Shown: one piece after another, positions 1 to 8,403 of the stretch
How the letters are laid out: each line of letters begins with the position of its first letter
Position numbering within the stretch: position 1 is the first letter of the stretch
NCBI GenBank assembly: GCA_018266795.1
Contig: JAFDZV010000036.1
Location: forward strand, 152,971 to 216,970
DNA length: 64,000 nucleotides
Reading direction: 5' to 3'
Origin: Bacteroidota bacterium
GTDB lineage: Bacteria > Bacteroidota > Ignavibacteria > OLB7
Notes under the pieces: generated by a model
Told to the model about the DNA's origin: nothing
Seen by the model: the letters and a program-made list of their open reading frames with translations, nothing else
Database searches by the model: none
Translations under genes and position numbers: made by a program

Positions 1-1935
1 TTCTGGAGCGATCGCTTCAGCTCCTCGATCCGCGCGAACATCGGGCTGGTGAACATCGAACGGCAGGGAGGCGGCCTGGACGGCGGCATTACCTTTCCGT
101 CCGCCGGGAACACACAGGATCGGAATTCGCTGCTGCTTGCATCGCAGAACATCTACACGGCCGACGGCTTTACCTATGAAGGGAATCTCCAGTACAGCCG
201 CTTCCGCTGGAACTACGCGCACCCCGTGAACCCGAACGATCCCCAGGTCTACGTGCTGGACTCCGCCGGCCTTGGCCTCGCCATCCTCGGGCATCCGGGC
301 TATGTGTTCGATGACGTGGAGAGCACGATCAACCTTCAGCAGAAGGTGACGTTCGACCTCGGCGACAATCGGCTGAAGTTCGGCGTCGAGCTCCTCTCCG
401 CGAACTTCGCGCTGGCCGGCGGCGGCAATCCCAACGGCAACTACGTGGTGCAGCTCACCGGCGACCAGCAACGCGCCCTCGCCGCACGGCACCTCGGTTC
501 CGGCATGCAGCTCACCGACATCCCGGCCGGTGTGCAGGTCACGGACTACAATGTGGAGCTCGAGCCCAACTCCTTCGGTCGTCGCCAGAACGTGATCAGT
601 GCCTATGCGGAGGACCTGATCTCCGTCAGCAGCAGGCTCAACCTTTCCGTTGGCCTTCGCTACGACTACGACGATCTCTCCGTTGGCGGCGGTGACAAGG
701 GGGACCTGAACAACATAGCTCCGCGCCTGAGCTTCAACTACAAACTCGATGATCGTAGTGTGATCCGCGGCGGGTACGGGCTATTCTACGACAAGATCCT
801 CTACGCGATCTACAGTGATGCGCTCCAGCAGAACACGACATCGGCCGGATACCGCCAGCAGATTCAACAGCTGATCGCCAAGGGGATCCTTCCTTCCAAT
901 ACGGACATCAACAAGGTCACCTACGACGGCAATCTCGGTGTTGACGTGTTCTCGGGCGTGACCTACCTGCATGGCCCGGATGCCGCCACGCTTCAGTCGC
1001 AGCGCGCCGATCTGACCGCGAACGAGCGGCGCATCCTGAATCCCAACGGCTACCAGAATCCATACACGCATCAGTTCTCGCTCGGCTATCAGTATCAGGT
1101 AAGCGACAACACGCTCTTCTATGTGGATCTGGTGCACACGGAGTCCGGCGATCTCTACAGGCTTCGCGATCTGAACGCTCCATCGCCGTATCCGTTGAAC
1201 GATCCGAACAACGTGGTGGTGCGTACACAGGCCCAGGCGGACTCCACGCGCCCGGTGGCGCTTCTGCCCGGCGGTGCCCGGAGCATCGTGGTTACCGAAA
1301 CGGCCGGCGAGGCAACGTACTCTGCCGCCACGGTCAATCTGGTAAAGGAGAAGGGGGAGGATGCCTTTGCCTACCGTCTCTCGTACACGCTCTCGCGTTC
1401 GCGCAACAACACGGAGGATATCAACTTCAAGGCGTCCGACGCGAACAACTTCGATCGCGAGTGGGGCCCTTCGGTGAACGATCGCACGCATGTGATCAGC
1501 GCGGTGTTCTACTACTATCCGATCGATGGTCTCACGCTCACGCTGGCGGCGCTGGTGCAGAGCGGCCAGCCGGTCAACCGCATCGCCGACGCAACGAAGT
1601 ATGGAACAACGGATCTGAACGGTGACGGCACCTCCTTCGCCGATGCATACGTGCTGAACATCGATCGCTATCCCGGCGAGGCCCGCAACAGCGACCGCCT
1701 GCCGTGGTCCAAGACGTTCGACCTCGGCGTGCAGTACGCAGTGGCGCTGCCAACCGGCCGTGCCGAGGTTCGCGCCGATGTATTCAACCTCTTCAACTCC
1801 GTGAACCTGAGCGGCTATACGAACAACGCCACGCAGAGCAACCAGATCCAGGAAGGGCCTGCCGGCTCCGGCATCGTGCAGCGTAGTTCCGCGCCGCCGC
1901 GCCAGTTCCAGTTCGGAGTGCGATACTTCTTCTAG
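1..1935 (+). CDS. TonB-dependent receptor, C-terminal beta-barrel (5' partial)
   Basis: The frame is open from base 1, so the gene starts upstream of the window and 644 codons are visible. The protein is rich in alternating aromatic/polar strands, has a typical barrel stretch in which receptors are compared with plug-anchored barrels (R/Y-rich strands such as LRYDYDD and the FNLFNS turn), and ends in a terminal phenylalanine (FGVRYFF), the signature expected for outer-membrane insertion by BAM. It probably moves a large or scarce ligand across the outer membrane with TonB energy. It lies 141 bp before the YnjB-type lipoprotein on the same strand, so it may supply that ABC importer. The plug domain and any TonB box are outside the window, so the family call rests on the barrel alone; a non-TonB, carboxypeptidase-regulatory-like OmpA-type barrel remains possible. 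Confidence 0.75.
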   Translation, partial: FWSDRFSSSIRANIGLVNIERQGGGLDGGITFPSAGNTQDRNSLLLASQNIYTADGFTYEGNLQYSRFRWNYAHPVNPNDPQVYVLDSAGLGLAILGHPGYVFDDVESTINLQQKVTFDLGDNRLKFGVELLSANFALAGGGNPNGNYVVQLTGDQQRALAARHLGSGMQLTDIPAGVQVTDYNVELEPNSFGRRQNVISAYAEDLISVSSRLNLSVGLRYDYDDLSVGGGDKGDLNNIAPRLSFNYKLDDRSVIRGGYGLFYDKILYAIYSDALQQNTTSAGYRQQIQQLIAKGILPSNTDINKVTYDGNLGVDVFSGVTYLHGPDAATLQSQRADLTANERRILNPNGYQNPYTHQFSLGYQYQVSDNTLFYVDLVHTESGDLYRLRDLNAPSPYPLNDPNNVVVRTQAQADSTRPVALLPGGARSIVVTETAGEATYSAATVNLVKEKGEDAFAYRLSYTLSRSRNNTEDINFKASDANNFDREWGPSVNDRTHVISAVFYYYPIDGLTLTLAALVQSGQPVNRIADATKYGTTDLNGDGTSFADAYVLNIDRYPGEARNSDRLPWSKTFDLGVQYAVALPTGRAEVRADVFNLFNSVNLSGYTNNATQSNQIQEGPAGSGIVQRSSAPPRQFQFGVRYFF

Positions 1936-2076
1936 GAGCAGGCGTGCGGGGCGTTGAGTCGCCCGGTGGTTTCCGGTTTCTTCTTGCCGATGGAACCTGT
2001 TTCCCGGGCGATGGAATCGTTTGAACGTCGGGCCGGGGCTTTGCTCCGGCCCAATCAACAGGATACTTCGAACAGC

Positions 2077-3309
2077 ATGATGAAGTTTGTGAGGGAGCTT
2101 CTGCAATTCCTTCCGATCGCGGCGCTTGCATGCGCCGTTGGATGCGGCGGGAAGAAGGATGCGCCGGCGTCTGGAAAGGGGGCGGCGCCGTGGAGCGCCG
2201 TTGAAGCGGAGGCACGCGGCCAGACCGTGACGCTTGCGATGTGGCAGGGAGATCCGTACATCAACGCCTATATGAAGGACTTCGTGACGCCCGCCCTGAA
2301 GGAACGTTACGGGGTAACGCTGAACATCGTGGGAAGCCAGGGAAACGAGATCGTCTCGGCACTGATGACGGAGCTCGAGGCCGGCCGGGAGCATGGCAGC
2401 TACGACATGATGTGGATCAACGGCGAGACCTTCTATCAACTTCGCCAGATCGGCGCGCTGTACGGTCCGTTCGTGGATCGTCTTCCCAACGCAGCGGCCA
2501 TCGACTTCTCCAATCGCTTCATCAATACCGACTTTCAACAGAAGGTGGATGGATACGAGTGTCCGTGGGGCAACGTTCAGCTCGCCATCATCTACGACAC
2601 CGTGCGCGTCCCGGATCCGCCGCGAACGATGGCGGCACTGGAGACGTATGTGCGCGAACATCCGGGCACGTTCACGTTCGACAACTCGTTCACCGGGATG
2701 ACGTTCCTCAAGTGCCTGCTGATCGATATCGCGGGAGGGGAGAAGGAACTGGCCGGCCCGTTCAACCCGGCGAAGTACGAGAAGTACTCCGCGCGGCTGT
2801 GGGACTACATCAATCGGATCAAGCCATTCTTCTGGAAGAAGGGGAGCACGTTTCCGAACGGCGTTGCGCAACTCCATCAGTTGTTCGCTTCCGGTGAGGT
2901 GAACTTCACGATGAGCAACAACGATGGCGATGTCGACAACAAGATCCTGCAGGGGCTGTTCCCGTCCACTGCTCGTGCCTACGTTCTGGAGGGGGGGACG
3001 ATTCAGAACAGCCACTTCATGGGGATCGCGAAGAACTCCGCTCATACCGCCGGCGCGATGGTTGCCGCCAACTTCCTGATCTCGCCGGAGGCGCAGCTGC
3101 GCAAGCTGGAGCCGAAGGTCTGGGGCGATGGAACGGTTCTGGATATCGGCAAGCTTCCGGCAGAGTGGCAGGCGAAGTTTCGTGCCGTGCCGGGACGGCG
3201 ATACGCTCCGCCGAGGGCGGAAATTCAATCGAAGGCGCTCATGGAGCTTGCGCCCGAATACATGATCCATCTCTACGATGATTTCCGTTCGCACGTCGTC
3301 GCAAACTGA
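2077..3309 (+). CDS. ynjB: YnjB-type ABC transporter substrate-binding lipoprotein
   Basis: A 410-residue periplasmic binding protein. Residues 1-22 form a lipoprotein signal with cysteine at 23 (AVGC lipobox). I start at the ATG at 2077 because it places this signal at the N terminus; the frame is open further upstream. The body resembles E. coli YnjB along its length: an early GQTV strand, the DMMWINGETF motif (YnjB has LLWVNGENF), a PWG motif, and the late LRK.(D/E)P..WGD..VLD block. The YnjBCD importer has no firmly established substrate; spermidine/putrescine and thiamine importers are related. The two permease genes and the ATPase follow directly, and the stop overlaps the next gene by 32 bp, so they are almost certainly co-transcribed. 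Confidence 0.85.
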   Translation: MMKFVRELLQFLPIAALACAVGCGGKKDAPASGKGAAPWSAVEAEARGQTVTLAMWQGDPYINAYMKDFVTPALKERYGVTLNIVGSQGNEIVSALMTELEAGREHGSYDMMWINGETFYQLRQIGALYGPFVDRLPNAAAIDFSNRFINTDFQQKVDGYECPWGNVQLAIIYDTVRVPDPPRTMAALETYVREHPGTFTFDNSFTGMTFLKCLLIDIAGGEKELAGPFNPAKYEKYSARLWDYINRIKPFFWKKGSTFPNGVAQLHQLFASGEVNFTMSNNDGDVDNKILQGLFPSTARAYVLEGGTIQNSHFMGIAKNSAHTAGAMVAANFLISPEAQLRKLEPKVWGDGTVLDIGKLPAEWQAKFRAVPGRRYAPPRAEIQSKALMELAPEYMIHLYDDFRSHVVAN

Positions 3310-4147
3310 TGCCGCACGATGGGGCTATCTCCTCTTCGTTGCAATCGCGATTCTGCCGATGGGGGCCAGTCTGCTCTATGCGCTCGCCTACAGCCTCGGT
3401 CTGGCCGGGCTTCTGGGGGAGGGGCTCACGTTCGATCACTGGATTCGCGTGCTTGGGAACCGGGAGGTTCTGGCCTCGTTCGCCCTGAGCATCTGGGTTG
3501 CGCTGGCGGTGGCATTCCTCGACACGGCGCTGGGCCTTCCGCTTGGCATCCTGCTTCGCAGATCGATCAATGCCGGCCCTCTCTCGTATCTCATCTATCT
3601 GCCGCTGGCGCTTCCCGGTGTGGTGGTTGGCTTCCTGGCGTTTCAGGGGCTCACCGGTGCGGGGCTGCTCGCGCGCGTTGCCGCGGCATTCGGTCTGGTG
3701 ACGGACCCCGCGCAGTGGGTGAACGTGGTGAACGATCGCTACGGAATCGGCATCATCCTTGCGCAGCTCGTGATCGGCGTGCCGTTCTTTGCCATACTCT
3801 TCGCCCGCCTCTACGAAAGCGAACACGTTGCCGATCTCTCGATGCTTGCAGCCTCGCTGGGCGCATCGCGGCGCGTCCGCATTCTCCGTGTTACCGTTCC
3901 AATCCTCGTTCGTCGCGCGTTCCCAACGGTAATGCTCTATCTGGTGGGCGTGCTGGGAGCATACGAGATCCCGCTGCTTCTCGGCGCACAGTCTCCGCAG
4001 ATGATTTCCGTTCTTACCATGCGGAAGTATGCGATGTTCGATCTGAGCCAGAAGCCGGAGGCATTCATCTGTGCAATCATCTATACAGCCATCGCCCTGC
4101 TGCTGGTGACGATCGCATACCGGAGGAGGGACGATGCCCAGGCCTGA
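3278..4147 (+). CDS. ABC transporter permease (YnjC-like, first half)
   Basis: A 289-residue inner-membrane permease with about six hydrophobic segments. The cytoplasmic EAA-type loop is visible near residues 185-215 (LAASLGASRR followed by a VP), where the ATPase docks. In E. coli the corresponding YnjC is one long protein holding both permease halves; here the two halves are separate genes. It overlaps the lipoprotein gene upstream by 32 bp and the second permease by 14 bp, which fits translational coupling. Confidence 0.85.
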   Translation: MISVRTSSQTDAARWGYLLFVAIAILPMGASLLYALAYSLGLAGLLGEGLTFDHWIRVLGNREVLASFALSIWVALAVAFLDTALGLPLGILLRRSINAGPLSYLIYLPLALPGVVVGFLAFQGLTGAGLLARVAAAFGLVTDPAQWVNVVNDRYGIGIILAQLVIGVPFFAILFARLYESEHVADLSMLAASLGASRRVRILRVTVPILVRRAFPTVMLYLVGVLGAYEIPLLLGAQSPQMISVLTMRKYAMFDLSQKPEAFICAIIYTAIALLLVTIAYRRRDDAQA

Positions 4148-4928
4148 TCGCCATGCGGAGTCCGGGAACGTCCTGCGCCGGCTGGTCGTTCTGCTTGCGG
4201 CGATGCTCTGCCTTGCGCCCGTCGCGTACCTGCTGCTCCTCTCCTTCGCGGACCGATGGGCGTTCCCCGATCTTCTCCCCCGCGGCTGGCGGTTCGACCT
4301 TCAGGGAGCGCTCTCCGGGAGCGGCGTGCTGCTGGAAAGCGTCCTCCTGTCGCTGGGGATTTCGTCGCTCGTTGCGTTCGTTTCCACGCTCGGCGGCTTT
4401 ATCGCGGCGCGATACGTTGCGTATCACCGGCGCCGGCGTGCGCTCCTGTTTCTCGCCTATCTCCCGTTCGTGATGTCGCCGGTGATCCTCGGCGCCTGCA
4501 TCCACTATCTCTACATCAGGCTTGCGCTTGCGGGAACCATGGCAGGGGTGATCCTGGCCCAGACGATATTCGCGTTCGGCTTCGGCATCATCTTCTTCAT
4601 GAGCTTCTGGAACAACGAGCGCCGTGCACAGGAGCAGGCGGCGATGCTGCTCGGCGCGCGGCCGTGGCAGAGAATGCGGCGTGTGCTGCTGCCGATGGCG
4701 CGCGATCTGCTCCTGGTCTGCTTTCTTCAGACCTTTCTCTTCTCATGGTTCCAGTACGGGCTTACGGTGTTGATAAGTGGCGGCACCGTTCGCACGCTGG
4801 CAGTGCTGGTATACGTCTACATCGGTGAGGCGAACACACGCTATGCGGCGTTGAGCAGCCTGCTGCTTCTTGTTCCGCCGGTGATATTCCTCTGGGCCAA
4901 CAAGCGGTTTGTGGTGCGGTACATGTAG
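4134..4928 (+). CDS. ABC transporter permease (YnjC-like, second half)
   Basis: A 264-residue permease of the BPD type, with an N-terminal membrane segment and a clear EAA loop (AAMLLGARPWQRMRR, roughly residues 170-185). It should form the second half of the membrane channel with the product of 3278-4147. The first 14 bases overlap that gene. It is separated from the ATPase gene by 120 bp that carry a heptanucleotide repeat array and an inverted repeat, an unusual break in an otherwise overlapping operon. Confidence 0.85.
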   Translation: MPRPDRHAESGNVLRRLVVLLAAMLCLAPVAYLLLLSFADRWAFPDLLPRGWRFDLQGALSGSGVLLESVLLSLGISSLVAFVSTLGGFIAARYVAYHRRRRALLFLAYLPFVMSPVILGACIHYLYIRLALAGTMAGVILAQTIFAFGFGIIFFMSFWNNERRAQEQAAMLLGARPWQRMRRVLLPMARDLLLVCFLQTFLFSWFQYGLTVLISGGTVRTLAVLVYVYIGEANTRYAALSSLLLLVPPVIFLWANKRFVVRYM

Positions 4929-4937
4929 ACGAGGTTT

Positions 4938-5039
4938 TTAGTCCTTGGTTCTTAGTCCTTGGTTCTTGGTCAGTTGTCAGGGGTTGAAGAGAACCGTGCA
5001 ATCTCTCAACCACGGACTACCAACTACTTGACAACTGAC
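4938..5039. repeat. Heptanucleotide array with 11-bp inverted repeat before the ATPase gene
   Basis: Bases 4938-4979 read as six 7-mers: TTAGTCC, TTGGTTC, TTAGTCC, TTGGTTC, TTGGTCA, GTTGTCA. The last 11 bases (4969-4979, GTCAGTTGTCA) are a perfect inverted repeat of 5029-5039 (TGACAACTGAC). The bases before the right arm, read on the other strand, again contain GTTGGTA and GTCCGTG heptads. The right arm ends nine bases before the ATG at 5049, where a ribosome binding site would normally sit. Confidence 0.8.
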
Positions 5040-5048
5040 GGCCAACAC

Positions 5049-5819
5049 ATGATCCTGTCCGTGGAAAACATATCGAAGTCCTACGGTCCGCACGCCGTAC
5101 TGCACGACGTGTCGCTGGCCGTGGCGGAGCGCGAGACGCTCGCGATACTCGGGCGCTCCGGCTGCGGGAAAACCACGCTGCTGAAGATCGTTGCCGGTCT
5201 CGTGGATGCCGATGCCGGCAGTCTGTGCCTGCGCGGCGCGGCGATCGGGGATACGCCGATCGAGCGCCGGAACGTTGTCTACATCTATCAGGAGCCGCTT
5301 CTCTTTCCGCATCTGACGGTCTTCGAGAACATTGCCTTCGGCCTGCGTCTGCGCAGGAAGCCTGCCGCGGAGGTGGAGCGGGCGGTTGCAACGATGATGG
5401 ATGAACTGGAACTGGCCGGCCACGGTGCGAAGCTGCCGTCGCAGCTCTCCGGCGGGCAGCGGCAGCGGGTTGCATTCGGTCGCGCGATCATCGTGAAGCC
5501 GGACGTACTGCTGCTCGACGAGCCGTTCAGCAGTCTCGATACGGAGACGCGTGCGTCGATGCAGGCGCTATTCCGCAGCCTCGTGCGGGCTCACGGCGTC
5601 GCCTCCATCTTCGTAACGCACGATCTGAAGGAGGCGATTCTGATCGGGGATGCGATCGCCTACATGCAGGAGGGCCGCCTGGTCACGTTCGGCACCAAGG
5701 CGGAGTTCATTGCACATCCGGAGTTCGGGGCACGGCGTGAGATCGAGTTCTGGGCGTCGCTCGGCGGCGACCCGATGTTGAATGGTGAGGCCTCTGATGG
5801 GAGAACGAATGATGAATAG
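5049..5819 (+). CDS. ynjD: ABC transporter ATP-binding protein (YnjD-like)
   Basis: A 256-residue nucleotide-binding subunit. Walker A is at residues 35-43 (GRSGCGKTT), followed by a Q-loop (YQEP), the LSGGQRQR signature, Walker B (LLLDEP) and a switch histidine (THDLKEA). It powers the importer formed by the preceding lipoprotein and two permeases. I start at the ATG at 5049 since the MILSVENISKSYG opening is the usual start of this domain; the longer frame runs through repeat sequence. The stop lies inside the start region of the radical SAM gene. Confidence 0.92.
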   Translation: MILSVENISKSYGPHAVLHDVSLAVAERETLAILGRSGCGKTTLLKIVAGLVDADAGSLCLRGAAIGDTPIERRNVVYIYQEPLLFPHLTVFENIAFGLRLRRKPAAEVERAVATMMDELELAGHGAKLPSQLSGGQRQRVAFGRAIIVKPDVLLLDEPFSSLDTETRASMQALFRSLVRAHGVASIFVTHDLKEAILIGDAIAYMQEGRLVTFGTKAEFIAHPEFGARREIEFWASLGGDPMLNGEASDGRTNDE

Positions 5820-6756
5820 TGACGTCGAGACGGTCGAATCGATCTACTGGGTGTTCACGCAGTTGTGCAACGACGAGTGCGATCACTGCTACAACAGCTC
5901 CGGGCCGCGCGGCGAGCGCATGACGTTGGAGGAATGCCTGGCCGTTGTGGAACATCTTCCGGAGCGGGTCGGGCGCATTGTTCTCTCCGGGGGGGAACCG
6001 CTTGCCGAACGTGCCAGGCTTTACGCGATTCTGGACGCATTGGCGGCGAAGTACCGCGGCACGGCGCAGATAATGTTGCAGACGAACGGCGATCTGCTGA
6101 GCGGCGCAATCCTGGACGAACTGCTTGCGCGCGGCGTCACCAGGTTCGATATCGCGAGCATCGATCGGTATCACAAGTATGCCGGTGAACGCAGGGCCCT
6201 GCTGGAGGAACTGTTTCTCTCGCGAGGATTGAACGGCGACGAACCGGACCCGTTGATCGCGAAGGAGAATTACGTGAAGCCGGGTGGCGCAAGCTATGGA
6301 TTCTGGGGGGCGACGGAGGAGATGTGGCTTGGTGGGAACTGGGCGCGCGGGCGGGCGATGGAGAAGGGGATCTGGAAGCGCGATCACATGCACAATTTCT
6401 GTGCGATCCTTTCCGGCGGACGCGGGTTCCTTGGCGGAACGGAGTTGCCGCAGGAAGTATCCATTCAGTTGTGGAAGATCAATCCCTGCTGCCCCGGCAC
6501 GAAGTATCCCATGGGTGACGCACGCACGGAGCGCGTGGCCGATGTGCTTCGTCGCGTTGCGGCGAGTCCGGTGTTTCAGGCGATCAACCAGGGCGATCCC
6601 TACGCCATGGGGGAACCGCAGGGGATCACCCGCGCGGCGGCAACCGAGCGCGGTGCCGCGCTGGGGAACATCTGTCTCTGGTGTGATGAGTTCTTCGAGC
6701 AGCATTACGACATCGAACGGCTGGAGCCCCGCCTCGGTCTCCCGGTGATTCAATAA
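5812..6756 (+). CDS. Radical SAM protein
   Basis: A 314-residue enzyme with the radical SAM iron-sulfur motif C-x3-C-x2-C at residues 19, 23 and 26 (CNDECDHCY) and a GGEP motif shortly after, which binds the methionine part of SAM. The C-terminal third holds further cysteines (an NPCCPG pair and an ICLWC motif) that may carry an auxiliary cluster as in SPASM-type enzymes. Substrate unknown. Start choice is uncertain: an upstream in-frame ATG at 5782 and tandem ATGs at 5809/5812 exist; I use 5812. The start overlaps the ATPase gene end, so the enzyme belongs to the importer operon and may act on the imported compound or on a carrier for it. Confidence 0.85.
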   Translation: MNSDVETVESIYWVFTQLCNDECDHCYNSSGPRGERMTLEECLAVVEHLPERVGRIVLSGGEPLAERARLYAILDALAAKYRGTAQIMLQTNGDLLSGAILDELLARGVTRFDIASIDRYHKYAGERRALLEELFLSRGLNGDEPDPLIAKENYVKPGGASYGFWGATEEMWLGGNWARGRAMEKGIWKRDHMHNFCAILSGGRGFLGGTELPQEVSIQLWKINPCCPGTKYPMGDARTERVADVLRRVAASPVFQAINQGDPYAMGEPQGITRAAATERGAALGNICLWCDEFFEQHYDIERLEPRLGLPVIQ

Positions 6757-6772
6757 TCATGACCTGGATCTC

Positions 6773-7567
6773 ATGCTGAACGCAGTTGTAGTGGACAACG
6801 GCATTCACGGCCTCGAGCGCATGTTCCACTCGAGCGCTCTGGTCCGCTATCGCTTCGAGCGGGTTTCAGCGGCCTTCGCGCCCGATCTCTCCAACGCGGA
6901 TCTTCTGATTGTGCCGAACGGTTCCGATCACGTTGCGATGCATCGTGCTCGCAATGCCGTGCGCGCCTTCCTCGAAAGCGGGCGGGCGCTCTTCTGTTTC
7001 GACGGATGGTTCACGGACTGGGTGCCGGGAAATCGCTGGGTGATGGACAACAGCAGGGCCACGCGCGATGTACGCTACAGCGTGCGCAACGACCGGTACG
7101 GACTGTTCCACGGCGTTGCCGTGGAATCCCTTGTCCGGTCGCACGGCATCTCGGGGTGGTGGGCATGCGGAATGATCCAGCCCGCTTCCGGAGCCGACGT
7201 TGTGATGGAGGACACGTGGGGCCGTGCGATGATAGTTGTCGATCGCGTCTCGACGCCGGGCACAATGGTCCTCACATCCAGTGGTCCGTTGGGTGACTTC
7301 GGATTCGATGGAACGCCAGGCGATCTCACGCGGCTGTATCACAACATGCTCGGACTGGTATCCGATCGGGGGGCGCTATCAAGAAAATCGGACTGGTGTT
7401 CAACGGTGTCTGGTCGCAGTACGCATTCGCGACCGCACCGAAGTATCGAGACTTCTACGATCTGCTCTACATCCACGAGCTCTCGTTGCAGCGCGCCGCC
7501 GGGTATGCTGCGCTGGCAATCCCGTTTCAGACCAACCACGACGTGCTGGCACTGCATCGGGATGTGA
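6773..7567 (+). CDS. GATase1/ThuA-like domain protein (first of two; 3' end probably frameshifted)
   Basis: As read, 264 residues, but only about the first 200 look real. The domain contains a DLLIVPNG strand, a stretch on a raised residue alcove (ESGRALFCFDG), and a late HNMLGLV helix typical of class I glutamine-amidotransferase-like folds such as ThuA. Beyond about base 7370 the frame turns into Arg/Ser/His-rich text while the adjacent frame carries a second copy of the same domain. The shift coincides with a run of six G at 7368-7373. A -1 slip there gives a smooth join (..SDRGGAIKKIGLVFNG..). It starts 16 bp after the radical SAM gene. Function unknown; no classical Cys-His-Glu triad is evident to me. 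Confidence 0.6.
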   Translation: MLNAVVVDNGIHGLERMFHSSALVRYRFERVSAAFAPDLSNADLLIVPNGSDHVAMHRARNAVRAFLESGRALFCFDGWFTDWVPGNRWVMDNSRATRDVRYSVRNDRYGLFHGVAVESLVRSHGISGWWACGMIQPASGADVVMEDTWGRAMIVVDRVSTPGTMVLTSSGPLGDFGFDGTPGDLTRLYHNMLGLVSDRGALSRKSDWCSTVSGRSTHSRPHRSIETSTICSTSTSSRCSAPPGMLRWQSRFRPTTTCWHCIGM

Positions 7568-8034
7568 TCTACGACTTCCTTGGCCAGGGCGGCATCGTGT
7601 ATGTGGAGGGGGACAGCTCCCCTGCATGGATCGATGCGGTGTGGGAGGACCGTCCGGTGAACAACTACTGGTGGGTGACCGATCCGGATCGCCCTCCGGT
7701 TGCCCATACCAATCATGACCATCCGGTGTTTGCAGGGCTTGCGCCGCGCCATGCATGCTGGCACACGCACGGCGTCTACACCCGCGTGCCGGATGGAGCG
7801 GAGATACTGCAGACCAACACGCACGGCGAGATCATCACGTGGCAGATGCGGCGCTACGGCGGCGTGCTGTTCGCAACCACGCTCGACGGCATCGTGGAGC
7901 ACGGCGTGCAGCAGATCACGCACCTCGACAACTTCTGCGACAACCTCACGGCGTGGCTCTGCGGCGTGCGCCCCTCACCGGAGAGGATGACCATCGCTCC
8001 GGAGGCCTACGGCACACAGGCGCGCATCGGGTAG
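7396..8034 (+). CDS. GATase1/ThuA-like domain protein (second of two)
   Basis: A 212-residue frame opening with GTG. It is a paralogue of the preceding domain: both have a helix of about 15 residues after the first strand, a raised FLGQGGIVYVEGD/FLESGRALFCFDG strand-turn, a WW motif, a PVFAGLAPRHACWHTHG/..LVRSHGISGWWACG region and a C-terminal helix (HLDNFCDNLTAWL versus LTRLYHNMLGLV). There is no convincing start codon: the frame is open upstream of the GTG through IKKIG, which suggests the two domains form one protein joined by a -1 frameshift at the G run at 7368-7373, or that the assembly has a one-base error. Confidence 0.6.
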   Translation: MFNGVWSQYAFATAPKYRDFYDLLYIHELSLQRAAGYAALAIPFQTNHDVLALHRDVIYDFLGQGGIVYVEGDSSPAWIDAVWEDRPVNNYWWVTDPDRPPVAHTNHDHPVFAGLAPRHACWHTHGVYTRVPDGAEILQTNTHGEIITWQMRRYGGVLFATTLDGIVEHGVQQITHLDNFCDNLTAWLCGVRPSPERMTIAPEAYGTQARIG

Positions 8035-8403
8035 GGTGCGGCCGATACGGCGGCATCATCCGCGACCGCGATAGTTCGCTGATCGCCATTGGTGGAGTGC
8101 ATCATCTGCATCCGCTGGTAAATATCTCGTAGGAGAAATCCGTTGCGGAGATCCTGCGCATTGTCAAGACCGGTTCCTCGCGATGGATCGGTCAAACCTT
8201 TCCGAACCGGAGAACGTTTGCATGGTAGTCCGGATGTGGTGTGTTTACTGTCGGCCCGCTGAACGCGGATCGGTACACGATGCCCTTCAACACGGCGTCG
8301 ATGTGCGGGAGCGGTTCGCACGGTGCAGTGGTCGGTCTCCGGGCCGCCCGCAAGCGCGGCCGGACAGCTCCTCGGATCTCGGGAACCTTGAACGTGATTG
8401 GCT
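8035..8403. other. Gene-free stretch after the uptake locus
   Basis: No coding frame is convincing here. The only structure I see is a 7-bp inverted repeat, CCGGTTC at 8170-8176 with GAACCGG at 8204-8210, too weak and without a T run to call a terminator. The promoter of the small lipoprotein gene at 8404 should lie in this stretch. Confidence 0.4.

Noticed and set aside
781-3294. Very long open frame (837 codons) on the - strand
   Set aside because: It is antisense to the TonB receptor and YnjB genes, both with clear family motifs. High GC leaves antisense frames open. Its Arg/His/Val-rich text has no domain.
8170-8210. Intrinsic terminator after the GATase-like genes
   Set aside because: The stem is only seven bases with a 27-base loop and there is no T run.
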